This document shows positions 52,102 through 61,370 of a DNA stretch of 64,000 nucleotides, piece after piece. A model generated the notes under the pieces. The model had not been told where the DNA came from and searched no databases. It was given only the letters and a program-made list of their open reading frames with translations. Position 1 is the first letter of the stretch. Each line of letters begins with the position of its first letter. The stretch is from Quadrisphaera sp. DSM 44207 (GTDB lineage: Bacteria > Actinomycetota > Actinomycetes > Actinomycetales > Quadrisphaeraceae): assembly GCF_900101335.1 (NCBI RefSeq), contig NZ_FNKA01000001.1:992001-1056000 (forward strand), read 5' to 3'. Made by a program: the position numbers and the translations under genes.

Positions 52102-53433
52102 TCAGGAGAACTGGGCGGTCTCGGTGGACCCCGCCAGGGCGAGCGTGCTGCCCGAGGGGTTGAGGACGGTGGAGACGCGGTCGAAGTAGCCGGTGCCGAC
52201 CTCGCGCTGGTGGCGCGTGGCGGTGTAGCCGTCGGCCTCGGCGGCGAACTCGGCCTCCTGCAGCTGCACGTAGGCGCTCATCGCGCTCTCCCGGTAGCCC
52301 CTGGCGAGGGTGAACATGGAGTGGTTCACCGCGTGGAAGCCGGCCAGGGTGATGAACTGGAAGGCGTAGCCGTAGGAGGCCAGCTCCTTCTGGAAGCGCG
52401 CGATCGTCGCGTCGTCCAGGTGCCGCTTCCAGTTGAAGGACGGCGAGCAGTTGTACGCGAGCATCTGGTCCGGGAAGTCCGCCTTGATCGCCTCCGCGTA
52501 GCGGCGGGCGGCGTCCAGGTCGGGCTCGGAGGTCTCCATCCACAGCAGGTCGGCGTAGGGCGCGTACGCCCGGCCGCGCATGATCGCGGTCTCGATGCCG
52601 GGGCGGACGCGGAAGAAGCCCTCGGGGGTGCGCTCCCCGGTGGCGAACTCCTGGTCGCGGGGGTCCACGTCGGAGGTCAGCAGGTCCGCCGCCAGGGAGT
52701 CGGTGCGGGCGATGAGGACGGTCGGGACGCCGGCCACGTCGGCGGCGAGCCGCGCGGCGTTCAGCGTGCGCACGTGCTGGCTGGTCGGGATCAGGACCTT
52801 GCCGCCCAGGTGGCCGCACTTCTTCTCCGACGCCAGCTGGTCCTCCCAGTGCACCCCGGCCGCGCCGGCCTCGACCATCCCCTGCATCAGCTCGTAGGCG
52901 TTCAGCGGACCGCCGAAGCCCGCCTCGGCGTCCGCGACGACCGGCACCATCCAGTCGCGGCCGGCGCCGTCCCCCCTGGCGTCGGTGCGCTCGACCTGGT
53001 CGGCGCGCAGCAGGGCGTTGTTGATGCGCCGGACGACGGCGGGCACGGAGTTGGCCGGGTAGAGGGACTGGTCCGGGTAGGTCTGCCCGGACAGGTTGGC
53101 GTCCGCGGCGACCTGCCAGCCGGAGAGGTAGATCGCCTCCAGTCCGGCGCGCACCTGCTGGACGGCCTGGTTGCCGGTGAAGGCGCCCAGGGCCGGGACC
53201 CACTCGCGGGTGTGCAGCAGCTCCCACAGCCGCGCGGCGCCGCGCCGGGCCAGGGTGTGCTCGATCCGCACGCTGGCGCGCAGCGCCACCACGTCCTCGG
53301 CGCTGTAGTCGCGCATCACACCCGTCCAGCGCGGGTCCTCCTGCCAGGCGCGGGCGAGGTCCGCCGCGGTCTCGGTCTGGGCGCCCGGCAGGGCGGTCGA
53401 GGTGGAGCGCGGGCGCTCGGTGGTGGCGGTCAT
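52102..53433 (-). CDS. aceA: Isocitrate lyase
   Basis: A 443-residue enzyme cleaving isocitrate to succinate and glyoxylate, required for growth on acetate or fatty acids and for using stored PHA. The active-site loop KKCGH (in [11 protein letters not shown]) is intact, with [25 protein letters not shown] and [12 protein letters not shown] 53433 follows an AGGAGG site. It is divergent from a RamB-type regulator, the same pairing as in corynebacteria and mycobacteria. Confidence 0.96.
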   Translation of the reverse strand: MTATTERPRSTSTALPGAQTETAADLARAWQEDPRWTGVMRDYSAEDVVALRASVRIEHTLARRGAARLWELLHTREWVPALGAFTGNQAVQQVRAGLEAIYLSGWQVAADANLSGQTYPDQSLYPANSVPAVVRRINNALLRADQVERTDARGDGAGRDWMVPVVADAEAGFGGPLNAYELMQGMVEAGAAGVHWEDQLASEKKCGHLGGKVLIPTSQHVRTLNAARLAADVAGVPTVLIARTDSLAADLLTSDVDPRDQEFATGERTPEGFFRVRPGIETAIMRGRAYAPYADLLWMETSEPDLDAARRYAEAIKADFPDQMLAYNCSPSFNWKRHLDDATIARFQKELASYGYAFQFITLAGFHAVNHSMFTLARGYRESAMSAYVQLQEAEFAAEADGYTATRHQREVGTGYFDRVSTVLNPSGSTLALAGSTETAQFS

Positions 53434-53523
53434 GGTTCCTCCTGGATCGGAAAGCCGCGGCAGTCCTCGCCGCACCACCACCATCACCGCCGGTTTCCGG
53501 CCCGCTCAACCCGGTCGAGGGGA

Positions 53524-53539
53524 AAGATCCGCAGATCTT
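53524..53539. promoter_or_regulatory. Palindrome AAGATC-CGCA-GATCTT between aceA and its regulator
   Basis: Perfect 6-bp arms with a 4-base spacer in the 146-base divergent region. It is A+T-rich against the background and does not match the C. glutamicum RamB box, so it may be a different operator or this species' version. Confidence 0.5.
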
Positions 53540-53579
53540 CTGCTGGTGAGAAGCGGCGCCGTGTGCCAGGGTCGCACCG

Positions 53580-55082
53580 GTGACCACCGCGCCGCCCACG
53601 CCGCCGACCCGCCCCGTGGACCCCCTGACCATCGGACGCCGCGTGCGCCACCTGCGCACCGCCCGCGGGATGACCCTCGAGGCGCTCGCGGCGTCCGTGG
53701 GGCGCGCGCCGTCCCAGATCTCGGTGCTGGAGAACGGCAAGCGGGAGCCGAGGCTGTCGCTGCTGCAGTCCGTGGCGGCCGCGCTGGGAGCGCCGCTGTC
53801 GGAGCTGCTGGACGCCGCGCCGCCCAGCCGCCGGGACTCCCTGGAGATCGCCCTCGAGCGCCACCAGCGCGCCGGCGTCTTCGAGCCCCTCGGCCTGCCG
53901 CCGGTCAGGGTGGGCAGGTCGCTGCCCACCGACGCCCTGGAGCTGATCGTCGGGCTGCAGGAGGAGATCCTGCGCCTGCACGAGGAGCGCGCGGCGACCC
54001 CGGAGGAGGCGCGCCGGGCGAACGCCGAGCTGCGGCGCACCATGCGCGAGCAGGACAACCACTTCCCCGAGATGGAGGAGCACGCCCGGCGCATCCTCGC
54101 CGCGATCGGGCACCCCGGCGGGCCGCTGTCGCAGCGGGCCGCCGCCGACATCGCCGCCCACCTCGGCTTCTCGCTGCACTACGTCACGGACCTGCCGCAC
54201 TCCACGCGCTCGGTCACGGACCTCGCGCACGGGCGCATCTACCTGCCGCACCAGCGCACCGCCGGCTCGGGGGACCCGCGCTCGCTGCTGCTGCAGGCGC
54301 TGTCCAGCCACGTGCTCGGCCACTCGGAGCCCACCAGCTACAGCGACCTGCTGCGCCAGCGGGTGGAGTCGAACTACCTCTCGGCGGCGATGATGGTGCC
54401 CGAGGACAGCGCCGTGGACTTCCTGACGCGGGCCAAGGCCGCCCGGGCCCTGTCGATCGAGGACCTGCGCGACGCGTTCGCGGTGCCCTACGAGACCGCG
54501 GCGCACCGCTTCACCAACCTGGCCACCCGGCACCTGGACGTCCCGGTGCACTTCATGAAGGTCGACCGGGCCGGCACCATCCACAAGGCCTACGAGAACG
54601 ACGGCGTCCGCTTCCCGGCCGACGCCCTCGGCGCCGTGGAGGGGCAGCCGGTGTGCCGGCGCTGGACGGCGCGGGTCGTCTTCGACATCCCCGACCAGCT
54701 CAGCCCGTACTACCAGTACACCGACACCGTCTCGGGCACGTTCTGGTGCACCGCGCGCACGCAGACCTCCGGCGGGCAGGAGCACTCGGTCGCCGTCGGG
54801 GTGCCGTACGCGCACGTGCGCTGGTTCCGGGGGCGCGAGACCCCCGAGCGCGGCTCGTCGCGCTGCCCGGACCCGACGTGCTGCCGCACGCCACCGGCGC
54901 GCGCGGCCTCGCGCTGGCAGGGCCGCTCGTGGGCGAACGCCCGCACCCCCGCGAGCCTGCTGGCGACGCTGCCGGCGGACTCCTGCGCGGGCGTGGACTC
55001 CACGGCCGTCTACCAGTTCCTCGACGCGCACGCCCCCGCTCCCGCGCGCGGCGGGGAGGGGGGCGGGGGCGCCGGTCGGTGA
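53580..55082 (+). CDS. ramB: RamB-type regulator of acetate metabolism (XRE + IrrE-like domain)
   Basis: A 500-residue regulator of the RamB/short-chain-fatty-acyl-CoA regulator family. XRE helix-turn-helix at residues 15-75 (RHLRTARGMTLEALAASVG, SQISVLENGKREP), a coiled-coil segment (LQEEILRLHEERAATPEEARRANAELRR), then an IrrE/ImmA-like domain whose metallopeptidase motif is HVLGH rather than HExxH, so it is probably a sensor and not a protease. The Cys-rich C-terminal part (SRCPDPTCCRT) is characteristic. In corynebacteria RamB represses aceA and aceB, and the divergent position here suggests the same. GTG 53580. Confidence 0.85.
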   Translation: MTTAPPTPPTRPVDPLTIGRRVRHLRTARGMTLEALAASVGRAPSQISVLENGKREPRLSLLQSVAAALGAPLSELLDAAPPSRRDSLEIALERHQRAGVFEPLGLPPVRVGRSLPTDALELIVGLQEEILRLHEERAATPEEARRANAELRRTMREQDNHFPEMEEHARRILAAIGHPGGPLSQRAAADIAAHLGFSLHYVTDLPHSTRSVTDLAHGRIYLPHQRTAGSGDPRSLLLQALSSHVLGHSEPTSYSDLLRQRVESNYLSAAMMVPEDSAVDFLTRAKAARALSIEDLRDAFAVPYETAAHRFTNLATRHLDVPVHFMKVDRAGTIHKAYENDGVRFPADALGAVEGQPVCRRWTARVVFDIPDQLSPYYQYTDTVSGTFWCTARTQTSGGQEHSVAVGVPYAHVRWFRGRETPERGSSRCPDPTCCRTPPARAASRWQGRSWANARTPASLLATLPADSCAGVDSTAVYQFLDAHAPAPARGGEGGGGAGR

Positions 55083-55095
55083 CCGGACGACGATC

Positions 55096-55126
55096 GGGCG
55101 GTGACCGGGCGGTGACCGGGCGCTGA
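55096..55126. repeat. 11-bp tandem repeat downstream of ramB
   Basis: GGGCGGTGACC twice, then a partial third copy (GGGCGCTGA), between the convergent ends of ramB and ptsH. Confidence 0.75.
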
Positions 55127-55130
55127 GGCG

Positions 55131-55388
55131 TCAGGCGTCCAGGTCGGCGGCGACGAGGTCGGCGACGGTCTTCAGGGCCGCGTCGTCCTCGCTGGTGACG
55201 ACGACCTGGTCGCCCTGCCGGGCGCCCAGCGTCATGATCATCAGCGCCGAGCCGGCGTCCACCGGCTGGCCGCCGGCGACGGCGAGGGTGACGGGCGCGC
55301 CGGCCGCCGTGGCGGCCTGGGCGATCAGGCCGGCGGGGCGGGCGTGCAGGCCGACGGACGATCCGACGGTGACGGTGGTGCTGGGCAC
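55131..55388 (-). CDS. ptsH: PTS phosphocarrier protein HPr
   Basis: An 85-residue HPr passing phosphate from enzyme I to the sugar-specific IIA. Phosphorylation His15 is in GLHARPAGLIAQA, and the regulatory-Ser region reads VDAGSALMIMTLGA. A strong GAGGAGG site precedes GTG 55388. It is last in the fruR-fruK-fruA-ptsH run on the minus strand, so the general PTS protein is expressed with the fructose permease. Confidence 0.95.
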   Translation of the reverse strand: MPSTTVTVGSSVGLHARPAGLIAQAATAAGAPVTLAVAGGQPVDAGSALMIMTLGARQGDQVVVTSEDDAALKTVADLVAADLDA

Positions 55389-55426
55389 GGGTCCTCCTCA
55401 GGGGGTGGGGCGGGGACGGCGGTCGG

Positions 55427-57625
55427 TCAGGCGTCCAGCTCGGCCGTGCGCCGGCCCAGCCGCTTGGTGACGAGCACGGCGAGCGCGCCCACCACGGTGC
55501 CGGCGACGAGGGCCAGCAGGAACACCAGGACCCCGTCGATGGCGAAGAGCACGAAGATCCCGCCGTGCGGAGCGCGGAGCGTGACGCCGCTGGCGGCGAC
55601 GACGGCGCCGGTCACGGCCGATCCCACCATGATCGAGGGGATCACGCGCAGCGGGTCCGCCGCGGCGAACGGGATGGCGCCCTCGGTGATGAACGAGGCG
55701 CCCAACAGCCAGTTGGTCCTGCCGTTCTCGCGCTCGGCGGGGCTGAAGGTCTTCGGGCGCAGGGCCACGGCCAGCGCGAGCGCCAGCGGCGGCACCATGC
55801 CGGCGGCCATGACGGTGGCCATGATGACGAGCGGGCCCTCGTTGGCGGCCGTCGCGGCGGACAGGCCGGCCGCGCCGAAGGCGTAGGCGGCCTTGTTGAC
55901 CGGCCCGCCCATGTCGAAGGCCATCATCAGGCCGATGACGATGCCGAGCACGACCGAGGAGGTGCCGGACAGCCCGCTCAGCCAGTTCCCCAGCCCGGTG
56001 GTCGCGGCGGCGAGGGGCCGGCCCAGGACGAGGAACATCAGCCCGCCCGCGATCAGCGTCGCGAACAGCGGGATGATCACCACCGGCATGAGGCCGCGGC
56101 CCCAGCGGGGCACCGAGATGCGGCTGATGGCCAGCGCCGCGGCGCCGGCGATCAGCCCGCCGACGAGGCCGCCGATGAAACCGGCGCCCACGGCGTTCGC
56201 GACCGCGCCGGCGGCGAACCCGGGCGCGATGCCGGGCCGGTCGGCGATGGCGTAGGAGATGTAGCCGGCCAGCGCCGGCACCAGGAAGCCGAAGGCGAGG
56301 GCGCCGAGGCTGAACAGGACGGCGCCGAGGTACTCGAGCAGGCCGCCCGCGGGCAGGTTCGTCAGGGAGTTCTCCCCGACGATCCGGTCGGCCGCCGAGA
56401 CGCCGTCCTCGCCCGCGAGGGCGATGTCGTACCCGCCGAAGAGGAAGCCGAGGGCGATCAGCAGGCCGCCGGCGGCGACGAAGGGGATCATGTAGCTGAC
56501 GCCGGTGAGCAGCCACTGGCGCAGGCGGGTGCCGAAGCCGACCTGGCTCGCGGCGCCGCCCGCCGCGCCGCCCGCCGCCGCGGTGCCGCCGGGCGTGCTC
56601 ACGGCCCCCTCCACCCGGGTGGAGGCGGGGTCGTCGGCCGCGCGCAGCGCCTCGCGGACCATGCCGTCGGGGTCGTTGATGGCCCGCTTGACGCCGGAGG
56701 AGACCACCGGCTTGCCGGCGAAGCGGGTGCGGTCGCGCACGCCGACGTCGGTGGCGAAGATCACGGCGTCCGCGCCGGAGATGGTGTCCGGGGGCAACGG
56801 CGTGGAGCCGGCCGAGCCCTGCGTCTCCACGGTCACGGTGACGCCGGCGCGCTCGCCGGCGGCCACGAGGGAGTCGGCCGCCATGTAGGTGTGCGCGATG
56901 CCGGTCGGGCACGCGGTCACCGCGACGATCCGGCGGCCCTGGGCGGGCACCGTCGCCGTGCCCGCGACGGCGCCGGTGGGGCGCCCGTCCTGGGTGCCGG
57001 CCGGGGTGGTGGCCACGGCCGTCGCCGCCGCGCTCGCGGTGGCCGCGCCGGCGGTGGCCCCGCCCGCGGCGGCCGCTGCCGCCGTCGGCCCGGCCGTCGA
57101 TCCGGCCGTCGCCCCCGCCGCGCCCGCCGGGGTGGCGCCCGCGGCGCGGGCCCCGGCCGGCGCCGCGGCGGGGGCGGGCTGGACGACGTCCCCGACGAGG
57201 GCGACGACGTCCGCGGGCGTGGCCGCGGCCCGCAGGGCGGCGGTGAAGTCGGGCCGCACCAGCGCCCTCGCCAGGGACGCCAGCAGCGTCAGGTGCTCGG
57301 CGCCGCCGCCGGCGGGCGCGGCGATGAGGAAGACGAGGTCGGCCGGGGCGTCGGGGGCGCCGAAGTCGACCCGCGGGCGCAGGCGGGCGAAGGCGAGCGA
57401 GGCCTCGGTCACGTGCTCGCTGCGGCAGTGCGGGATGGCGATGCCGCCGGGCAGGCCGGTGGCCGACTGGGCCTCGCGGGCCATGGCGTCGGCGAGCAGG
57501 CCGTCCGGGTCGCCGGACCTGCCGGCGGTGGCCACCCGCCGCGCGAGCGAGCGGATGACCTCCTCCTTGGCGGCGCCGAGGTCCGCGTCGAGCGCGACCA
57601 GGTCGGCGGTGATGAGCTGGGGCAT
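55427..57625 (-). CDS. fruA: Fructose PTS permease, fused EIIABC
   Basis: A 732-residue fused permease that imports fructose as fructose-1-phosphate. IIA at 1-148 (active His in GIAIPHCRS), then a roughly 85-residue Ala/Thr/Gly/Pro linker, IIB at about 235-335 (active Cys in VTACPTGIAHTYMAA), and IIC from about 380 with eight or more helices (VSYMIPFVAAGGLLIALGFLFGGYD; FDMGGPVNKAAYAFG; FITEGAIPFAAADPLRVIP). ATG 57625. It lies 19 bases after fruK. Confidence 0.95.
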   Translation of the reverse strand: MPQLITADLVALDADLGAAKEEVIRSLARRVATAGRSGDPDGLLADAMAREAQSATGLPGGIAIPHCRSEHVTEASLAFARLRPRVDFGAPDAPADLVFLIAAPAGGGAEHLTLLASLARALVRPDFTAALRAAATPADVVALVGDVVQPAPAAAPAGARAAGATPAGAAGATAGSTAGPTAAAAAAGGATAGAATASAAATAVATTPAGTQDGRPTGAVAGTATVPAQGRRIVAVTACPTGIAHTYMAADSLVAAGERAGVTVTVETQGSAGSTPLPPDTISGADAVIFATDVGVRDRTRFAGKPVVSSGVKRAINDPDGMVREALRAADDPASTRVEGAVSTPGGTAAAGGAAGGAASQVGFGTRLRQWLLTGVSYMIPFVAAGGLLIALGFLFGGYDIALAGEDGVSAADRIVGENSLTNLPAGGLLEYLGAVLFSLGALAFGFLVPALAGYISYAIADRPGIAPGFAAGAVANAVGAGFIGGLVGGLIAGAAALAISRISVPRWGRGLMPVVIIPLFATLIAGGLMFLVLGRPLAAATTGLGNWLSGLSGTSSVVLGIVIGLMMAFDMGGPVNKAAYAFGAAGLSAATAANEGPLVIMATVMAAGMVPPLALALAVALRPKTFSPAERENGRTNWLLGASFITEGAIPFAAADPLRVIPSIMVGSAVTGAVVAASGVTLRAPHGGIFVLFAIDGVLVFLLALVAGTVVGALAVLVTKRLGRRTAELDA

Positions 57626-57644
57626 GGCCGTCCTTCCGTGGGTG

Positions 57645-58682
57645 TCAGCCGAGCGGGCGGAGGGGGGTGCGGGCGCCGTTCGGGTCGTGCGGGCGGTGCC
57701 GGTCGGGCTGCGGGTGCGGGAGGTTCGAGGCGGGCGGGGCGGCGAGGACGTCGACGGCGACGTCGGCGGGGCGGGCGTCCTGCGGGGTCGGCAGCTGCGA
57801 GCCGGGCAGGGCCGCGGCGGCTGAGCCGTAGGCGACGGCGAGGCGCAGCCGCTCGGCCTCGTCGGCGCCGGCCAGGTCGGCGAGCAGGTAGCCGGAGAGC
57901 GCCGAGTCGCCCGCGCCGACGGTGCTGCGGGCCGTCACCGGCGGCGGCGAGGCCCGCCAGGCGCCGTCGGCGGTCACGAGGACGGCGCCCTGCGCGCCGA
58001 GCGTGGCCAGGACGGCGCCCGTGCCGCGGCGCACGAGCTCGGCGGCGGCCGCGGCCGTCGCGGCCGGGTCGCCGTCCAGGTCGGCGGGGTCGGCGCCGAC
58101 GGCCTCGGCGAGCTCCTCGGCGTTGGGCTTGAGCAGGTCGGGCGCGGAGCGCGGGCCGGCGGCCAGCAGCGCGGCCAGCGGGGCGCCGGAGGTGTCGACG
58201 GCGACCGAGCAGGCGGTGGCGCGCAGGGCCGCGACGAGCTCGGCGTACCAGCCGGGCGGCGGGCCGGGCGGCAGCGAGCCGGACAGCACGGCCCAGCGGG
58301 CGCCGGCGGCCTCGCGCAGCAGCGCCTGCGCCAGGCCGTCCAGCACGTCCGGGCCCAGCGGCTGCCCCGGCTCGTTGATCTTCGTGGTGGTGCCGTCCGG
58401 CTCGGTGACGGTCAGGTTCGTGCGCGAGGGCAGCGGCACGGGCACCGCGCGGTGCGGGATCCCCAGCTCGCGCAGCGCCAGCACCACGGGGTCGTCGTGC
58501 CCGGCGGGGAGCACGGCGACCGCGAGGCGGCCCGCGGCGGTGACGGCCCGCACCACGTTGACGCCCTTGCCGCCCGGCTCGGCGGTCGCCGAGGTCGCCC
58601 GCAGCACCTCCCCGCGCCGCAGCGCCCCGCCCAGCTCCACCGTGCGGTCGAGGCTGGGGTTGGCGGTCAGGGTGACGATCAT
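57645..58682 (-). CDS. fruK: 1-phosphofructokinase
   Basis: A 345-residue PfkB-family kinase converting fructose-1-phosphate to fructose-1,6-bisphosphate. It begins MIVTLTANPSLDRTVEL, has GGKGVNVVRAV, PDLLKPNAEELAEAVG, and the catalytic anion hole VGAGDSALSGYL near the C-terminus. About 35 disordered residues follow the domain (HPQPDRHRPHDPNG). The ATG overlaps the fruR stop (ATGA), so the three genes are coupled. Confidence 0.95.
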   Translation of the reverse strand: MIVTLTANPSLDRTVELGGALRRGEVLRATSATAEPGGKGVNVVRAVTAAGRLAVAVLPAGHDDPVVLALRELGIPHRAVPVPLPSRTNLTVTEPDGTTTKINEPGQPLGPDVLDGLAQALLREAAGARWAVLSGSLPPGPPPGWYAELVAALRATACSVAVDTSGAPLAALLAAGPRSAPDLLKPNAEELAEAVGADPADLDGDPAATAAAAAELVRRGTGAVLATLGAQGAVLVTADGAWRASPPPVTARSTVGAGDSALSGYLLADLAGADEAERLRLAVAYGSAAAALPGSQLPTPQDARPADVAVDVLAAPPASNLPHPQPDRHRPHDPNGARTPLRPLG

Positions 58683-59443
58683 GCGATGAGCACCTCCACC
58701 TCGCGGGCCCGGAGGTCCGCCACGTCACGGGGGTCGATCCCGTCGTCGGTGACGAGGACGTCGACGGCGTCGAGGTCGGCGAAGCGCACCAGCTGCTCGC
58801 GCCCGACCTTCGAGGAGTCGGCGAGCACGATGACGCGCTGCGCCGCGGCCACCGCCGCGCGCTTGACGGCGGCCTCGTCGTGGTCCGGCGTGCTCAGGCC
58901 GAAGCGCAGGCTGAGCGCGTTGGTGCCCACGAACGCGACGTCGACGCGCAGGTCGGCCAGCGCCCGCAGGGCCTCCTCGCCCACGGCCGCCTGCGTGCGC
59001 CCGCGCACCCGGCCCCCGAGCAGGTGCAGCCGCACGCCGCGCGCGCCGGCCAGGCGCGCGGCCACCGGCACGGCGTTGGTCACCACCAGCAGGTCGCGGT
59101 CGGTCGGCAGCAGCCCGGCCAGGCGCGCGGTCGTCGTGCCGGCGTCCAGCAGCACGCTGCCGCGCGGCGGCACGAGCTCCACGGCGCGGGCGGCGATGCG
59201 CTCCTTGGCCTCGGCGGCCGTGGACTCGCGCTCGAGCACGCCGGGCTCGAGCACGCTCAGCGCCGACGTCGCCACCGCCCCGCCGTGCACGCGGCGCACC
59301 AGGCCCGTGCGCTCCAGCAGCCCCAGGTCGCGCCGGACGGTCTCTGTCGTCACCCCGAAGGAGACCGCGACGTCGCTGACGGCGACGCGGCCGCGCGAGC
59401 GCACCAGGCCGGCGATCGCCTCCTGACGCTCCGCTGCGTACAC
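58679..59443 (-). CDS. fruR: DeoR-family regulator of the fructose operon
   Basis: A 254-residue DeoR protein: N-terminal helix-turn-helix (YAAERQEAIAGLVRSRGRVAVSDVAVSFGVTTETVRRDLGLLE) and a sugar-phosphate sensor domain (LLDAGTTTARLAGLLP, VVTNAVPVAARLAG, VAFVGTNALS, VLADSSKVGREQLVRFADL). Such FruR proteins respond to fructose-1-phosphate or related esters. It is first gene of the fru operon and divergent from ptsI across a region with a shared palindromic -35 and inverted repeats, so it probably controls both. Confidence 0.93.
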   Translation of the reverse strand: MYAAERQEAIAGLVRSRGRVAVSDVAVSFGVTTETVRRDLGLLERTGLVRRVHGGAVATSALSVLEPGVLERESTAAEAKERIAARAVELVPPRGSVLLDAGTTTARLAGLLPTDRDLLVVTNAVPVAARLAGARGVRLHLLGGRVRGRTQAAVGEEALRALADLRVDVAFVGTNALSLRFGLSTPDHDEAAVKRAAVAAAQRVIVLADSSKVGREQLVRFADLDAVDVLVTDDGIDPRDVADLRAREVEVLIA

Positions 59444-59475
59444 CGGACCTCCGCCGTCGGGGGTGGGGATGTGTG

Positions 59476-59491
59476 GAACCCGTTGTGGTTC
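59476..59491. promoter_or_regulatory. Inverted repeat GAACC-N6-GGTTC (FruR operator candidate)
   Basis: Perfect 5-bp arms with a 6-base spacer in the fruR-ptsI gap, immediately followed by two GTTCT direct half-sites (59488 and 59498). Confidence 0.5.
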
Positions 59492-59497
59492 TGCATT

Positions 59498-59546
59498 GTT
59501 CTATGCCCGGACGTCTTGACATGTCAAGGGCCCGTGCCCGTAACCT
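59498..59546. promoter_or_regulatory. Back-to-back fruR and ptsI promoters sharing the palindrome CTTGACATGTCAAG
   Basis: The 14-bp perfect palindrome at 59515-59528 contains TTGACA on both strands. Forward: TTGACA then 19 bases then TAACCT (59541-59546) for ptsI. Reverse: TTGACA then 18 bases then TAGAAC (59503-59498) for fruR. A protein bound to the palindrome would block both. Confidence 0.65.
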
Positions 59547-59589
59547 CGTCGTCGACGGCACCCGGCCCGACCTCACCGCGGAGGACGAC

Positions 59590-61272
59590 GTGACGCTGCA
59601 GACCCGACCCGCACCGCAAGGCGTGCTCACGGGGACGCCGGTCGTCCCCGGCGTCGGCACCGGCCCCGTCGTGCGCCCCGCTCCCCGCCCCGCCCTGCCG
59701 GCCCCCGCCGGCGACGTCCCCGAGGCCGGCCGCGCGGCCGAGCGCGAGCGCTTCACCGCGGCGTCGGCGGCCGTCGCCGACCGGCTCGCGGCCCGGGCGG
59801 CGGGCGCCACCGGCGCCGCCGCCGAGGTGCTGGCGGCCACCGCCGGCCTCGCCCGCGACCGCGGCCTGCTCGGCGCGGTGGAGCAGGCGATCGCCGCCGG
59901 CTCGCCGGCGCCGCAGGCCGCCGTGGCGGCCGTGGAGCAGTTCGCGGCGCTGTTCGCGCAGCTCGGGGGCGTCATGGCCGAGCGCGTCACCGACCTGCAC
60001 GACCTGCGCGACCGGCTGCTGGCCGAGATGGCCGGCGAGCCCGAGCCGGGCGTGCCCAGCCCCGAGGAGCCCTCGGTGCTGCTCGCGGACGACCTCGCGC
60101 CCGCCGACACCGCCGGGCTCGACCCCACCCGCGTCGTGGCCCTCGCCACGCGCCTCGGCGGGCCGACCAGCCACACGGCGATCATCGCTCGCCAGCTGGG
60201 CATCCCCTGCGTCGTCGCCGTCCCCGGCCTGGACGCCGTCGCGGCCGGCACGCGCGTGCTCGTGGACGGCGGCACGGGCGAGGTCGTCGTCGGCCCCGAC
60301 CCCGCCGCGGCGGCCGAGCGCACCGAGGCCGCGGCCGCGCGGCGCCGGGCCGTGGAGTCCTGGCGCGGGCCGGGCCGCACCGCCGACGGGCACCGGGTGG
60401 AGGTGCTCGCCAACGTCCAGGACGGCGCGGGTGCCCGCGCCGCGGCGTCGGGCCCGGCCGAGGGCGTCGGGCTCTTCCGCACCGAGCTGGCCTTCCTCGA
60501 CCGCGAGACCGAGCCCACCGTGGAGGAGCAGGCGCAGGCCTACGCGGGCGTGCTCGAGGCCTTCGCCGGGCGCAAGGTCGTGCTGCGCACCCTCGACGCG
60601 GGCTCGGACAAGCCGCTCGCCTTCGCCGGCGCGCACGACGAGCCCAACCCCGCCCTGGGGGTGCGCGGGCTGCGCATCGCCCTCGACGACCCGGGCATCC
60701 TCGACCGCCAGCTCGACGGCGTCGCGCTGGCCGCCGAGCGCACGGGCCAGCGACCGTGGGTGATGGCGCCCATGGTCGCCACCCCCGCGGAGGCGGCGTT
60801 CTTCGCCGAGCGCGCCCGCACGCGCGACCTGGTGCCCGGGGTCATGGTCGAGGTGCCCGCGGCGGCCCTGCGCGCCGAGCAGCTGCTGCGCTCCGTGGAC
60901 TTCCTGTCCCTGGGCACCAACGACCTGTCCCAGTACACGATGGCCGCCGACCGGCTCTCCGCCGAGCTCGCGACCCTGACCGACCCGTGGCAGCCGGCCG
61001 TCCTCGACCTCGTCGCCCGCACGGCCGCCGCCGGCCGCGCCGCCGGCAAGCCCGTCGGGGTGTGCGGGGAGGCCGCGGCCGACCCGCTGCTCGGCTGCGT
61101 CCTCGTCGGGCTCGGGGTGACGTCGCTGTCCGCGGCCGCCGCCGCGGTCGCCGGCGTCGGCGCCCGCCTCGCCGCGGTCGACCGCGGGGCCTGCGAGGAG
61201 GCCGCGCGCGCCGTCCTCGCGTGCGAGGACCCGGCCTCGGCCCGCGAGGCCGCCCGCGCCGTCCTGGGCTGA
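59590..61272 (+). CDS. ptsI: PTS enzyme I (phosphoenolpyruvate-protein phosphotransferase)
   Basis: A 560-residue enzyme that takes phosphate from PEP to HPr. Phospho-His195 in GGPTSHTAIIAR, then PEP-binding barrel motifs GVGLFRTELAFLDR, RTLDAGSDKPLAF, NPALGVRGLRIAL, SLGTNDLSQYTMAADR and VGVCGEAAADP. GTG 59590 with GGAGG upstream gives the family N-terminus (GTPVVPGVGTGPV). Some 39 in-frame codons upstream fall in the promoter region and are not coding. Divergent from fruR. Confidence 0.95.
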   Translation: MTLQTRPAPQGVLTGTPVVPGVGTGPVVRPAPRPALPAPAGDVPEAGRAAERERFTAASAAVADRLAARAAGATGAAAEVLAATAGLARDRGLLGAVEQAIAAGSPAPQAAVAAVEQFAALFAQLGGVMAERVTDLHDLRDRLLAEMAGEPEPGVPSPEEPSVLLADDLAPADTAGLDPTRVVALATRLGGPTSHTAIIARQLGIPCVVAVPGLDAVAAGTRVLVDGGTGEVVVGPDPAAAAERTEAAAARRRAVESWRGPGRTADGHRVEVLANVQDGAGARAAASGPAEGVGLFRTELAFLDRETEPTVEEQAQAYAGVLEAFAGRKVVLRTLDAGSDKPLAFAGAHDEPNPALGVRGLRIALDDPGILDRQLDGVALAAERTGQRPWVMAPMVATPAEAAFFAERARTRDLVPGVMVEVPAAALRAEQLLRSVDFLSLGTNDLSQYTMAADRLSAELATLTDPWQPAVLDLVARTAAAGRAAGKPVGVCGEAAADPLLGCVLVGLGVTSLSAAAAAVAGVGARLAAVDRGACEEAARAVLACEDPASAREAARAVLG

Positions 61273-61299
61273 TCCCCGCCGACGGCCGGCGGCCGCCCC

Positions 61300-61342
61300 G
61301 TCGGTCGTCCCCGCGTCGGTCGTCCCCGCGTCGGTCGTCCCC
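61300..61342. repeat. 15-bp tandem repeat downstream of ptsI
   Basis: GTCGGTCGTCCCCGC in nearly three copies, ending just before the promoter of the next gene. Confidence 0.85.
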
Positions 61343-61358
61343 AGGCCGGCCGGCGCCG

Positions 61359-61364
61359 TAGGGT
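61359..61364 (+). promoter_or_regulatory. -10 element TAGGGT, leaderless start at 61371
   Basis: TAGGGT ends 6 bases before GTG 61371; no ribosome site. Confidence 0.55.
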
Positions 61365-61370
61365 CCGGCC

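Noticed and set aside
53434-53579. Canonical corynebacterial RamB box upstream of aceA
   Set aside because: No AAAGTTTGCAAA-type sequence is present; only the unrelated AAGATC/GATCTT palindrome.
54292-54345. Active zinc metallopeptidase in the RamB-type regulator
   Set aside because: The motif is HVLGH, without the Glu of HExxH, so catalysis is unlikely.
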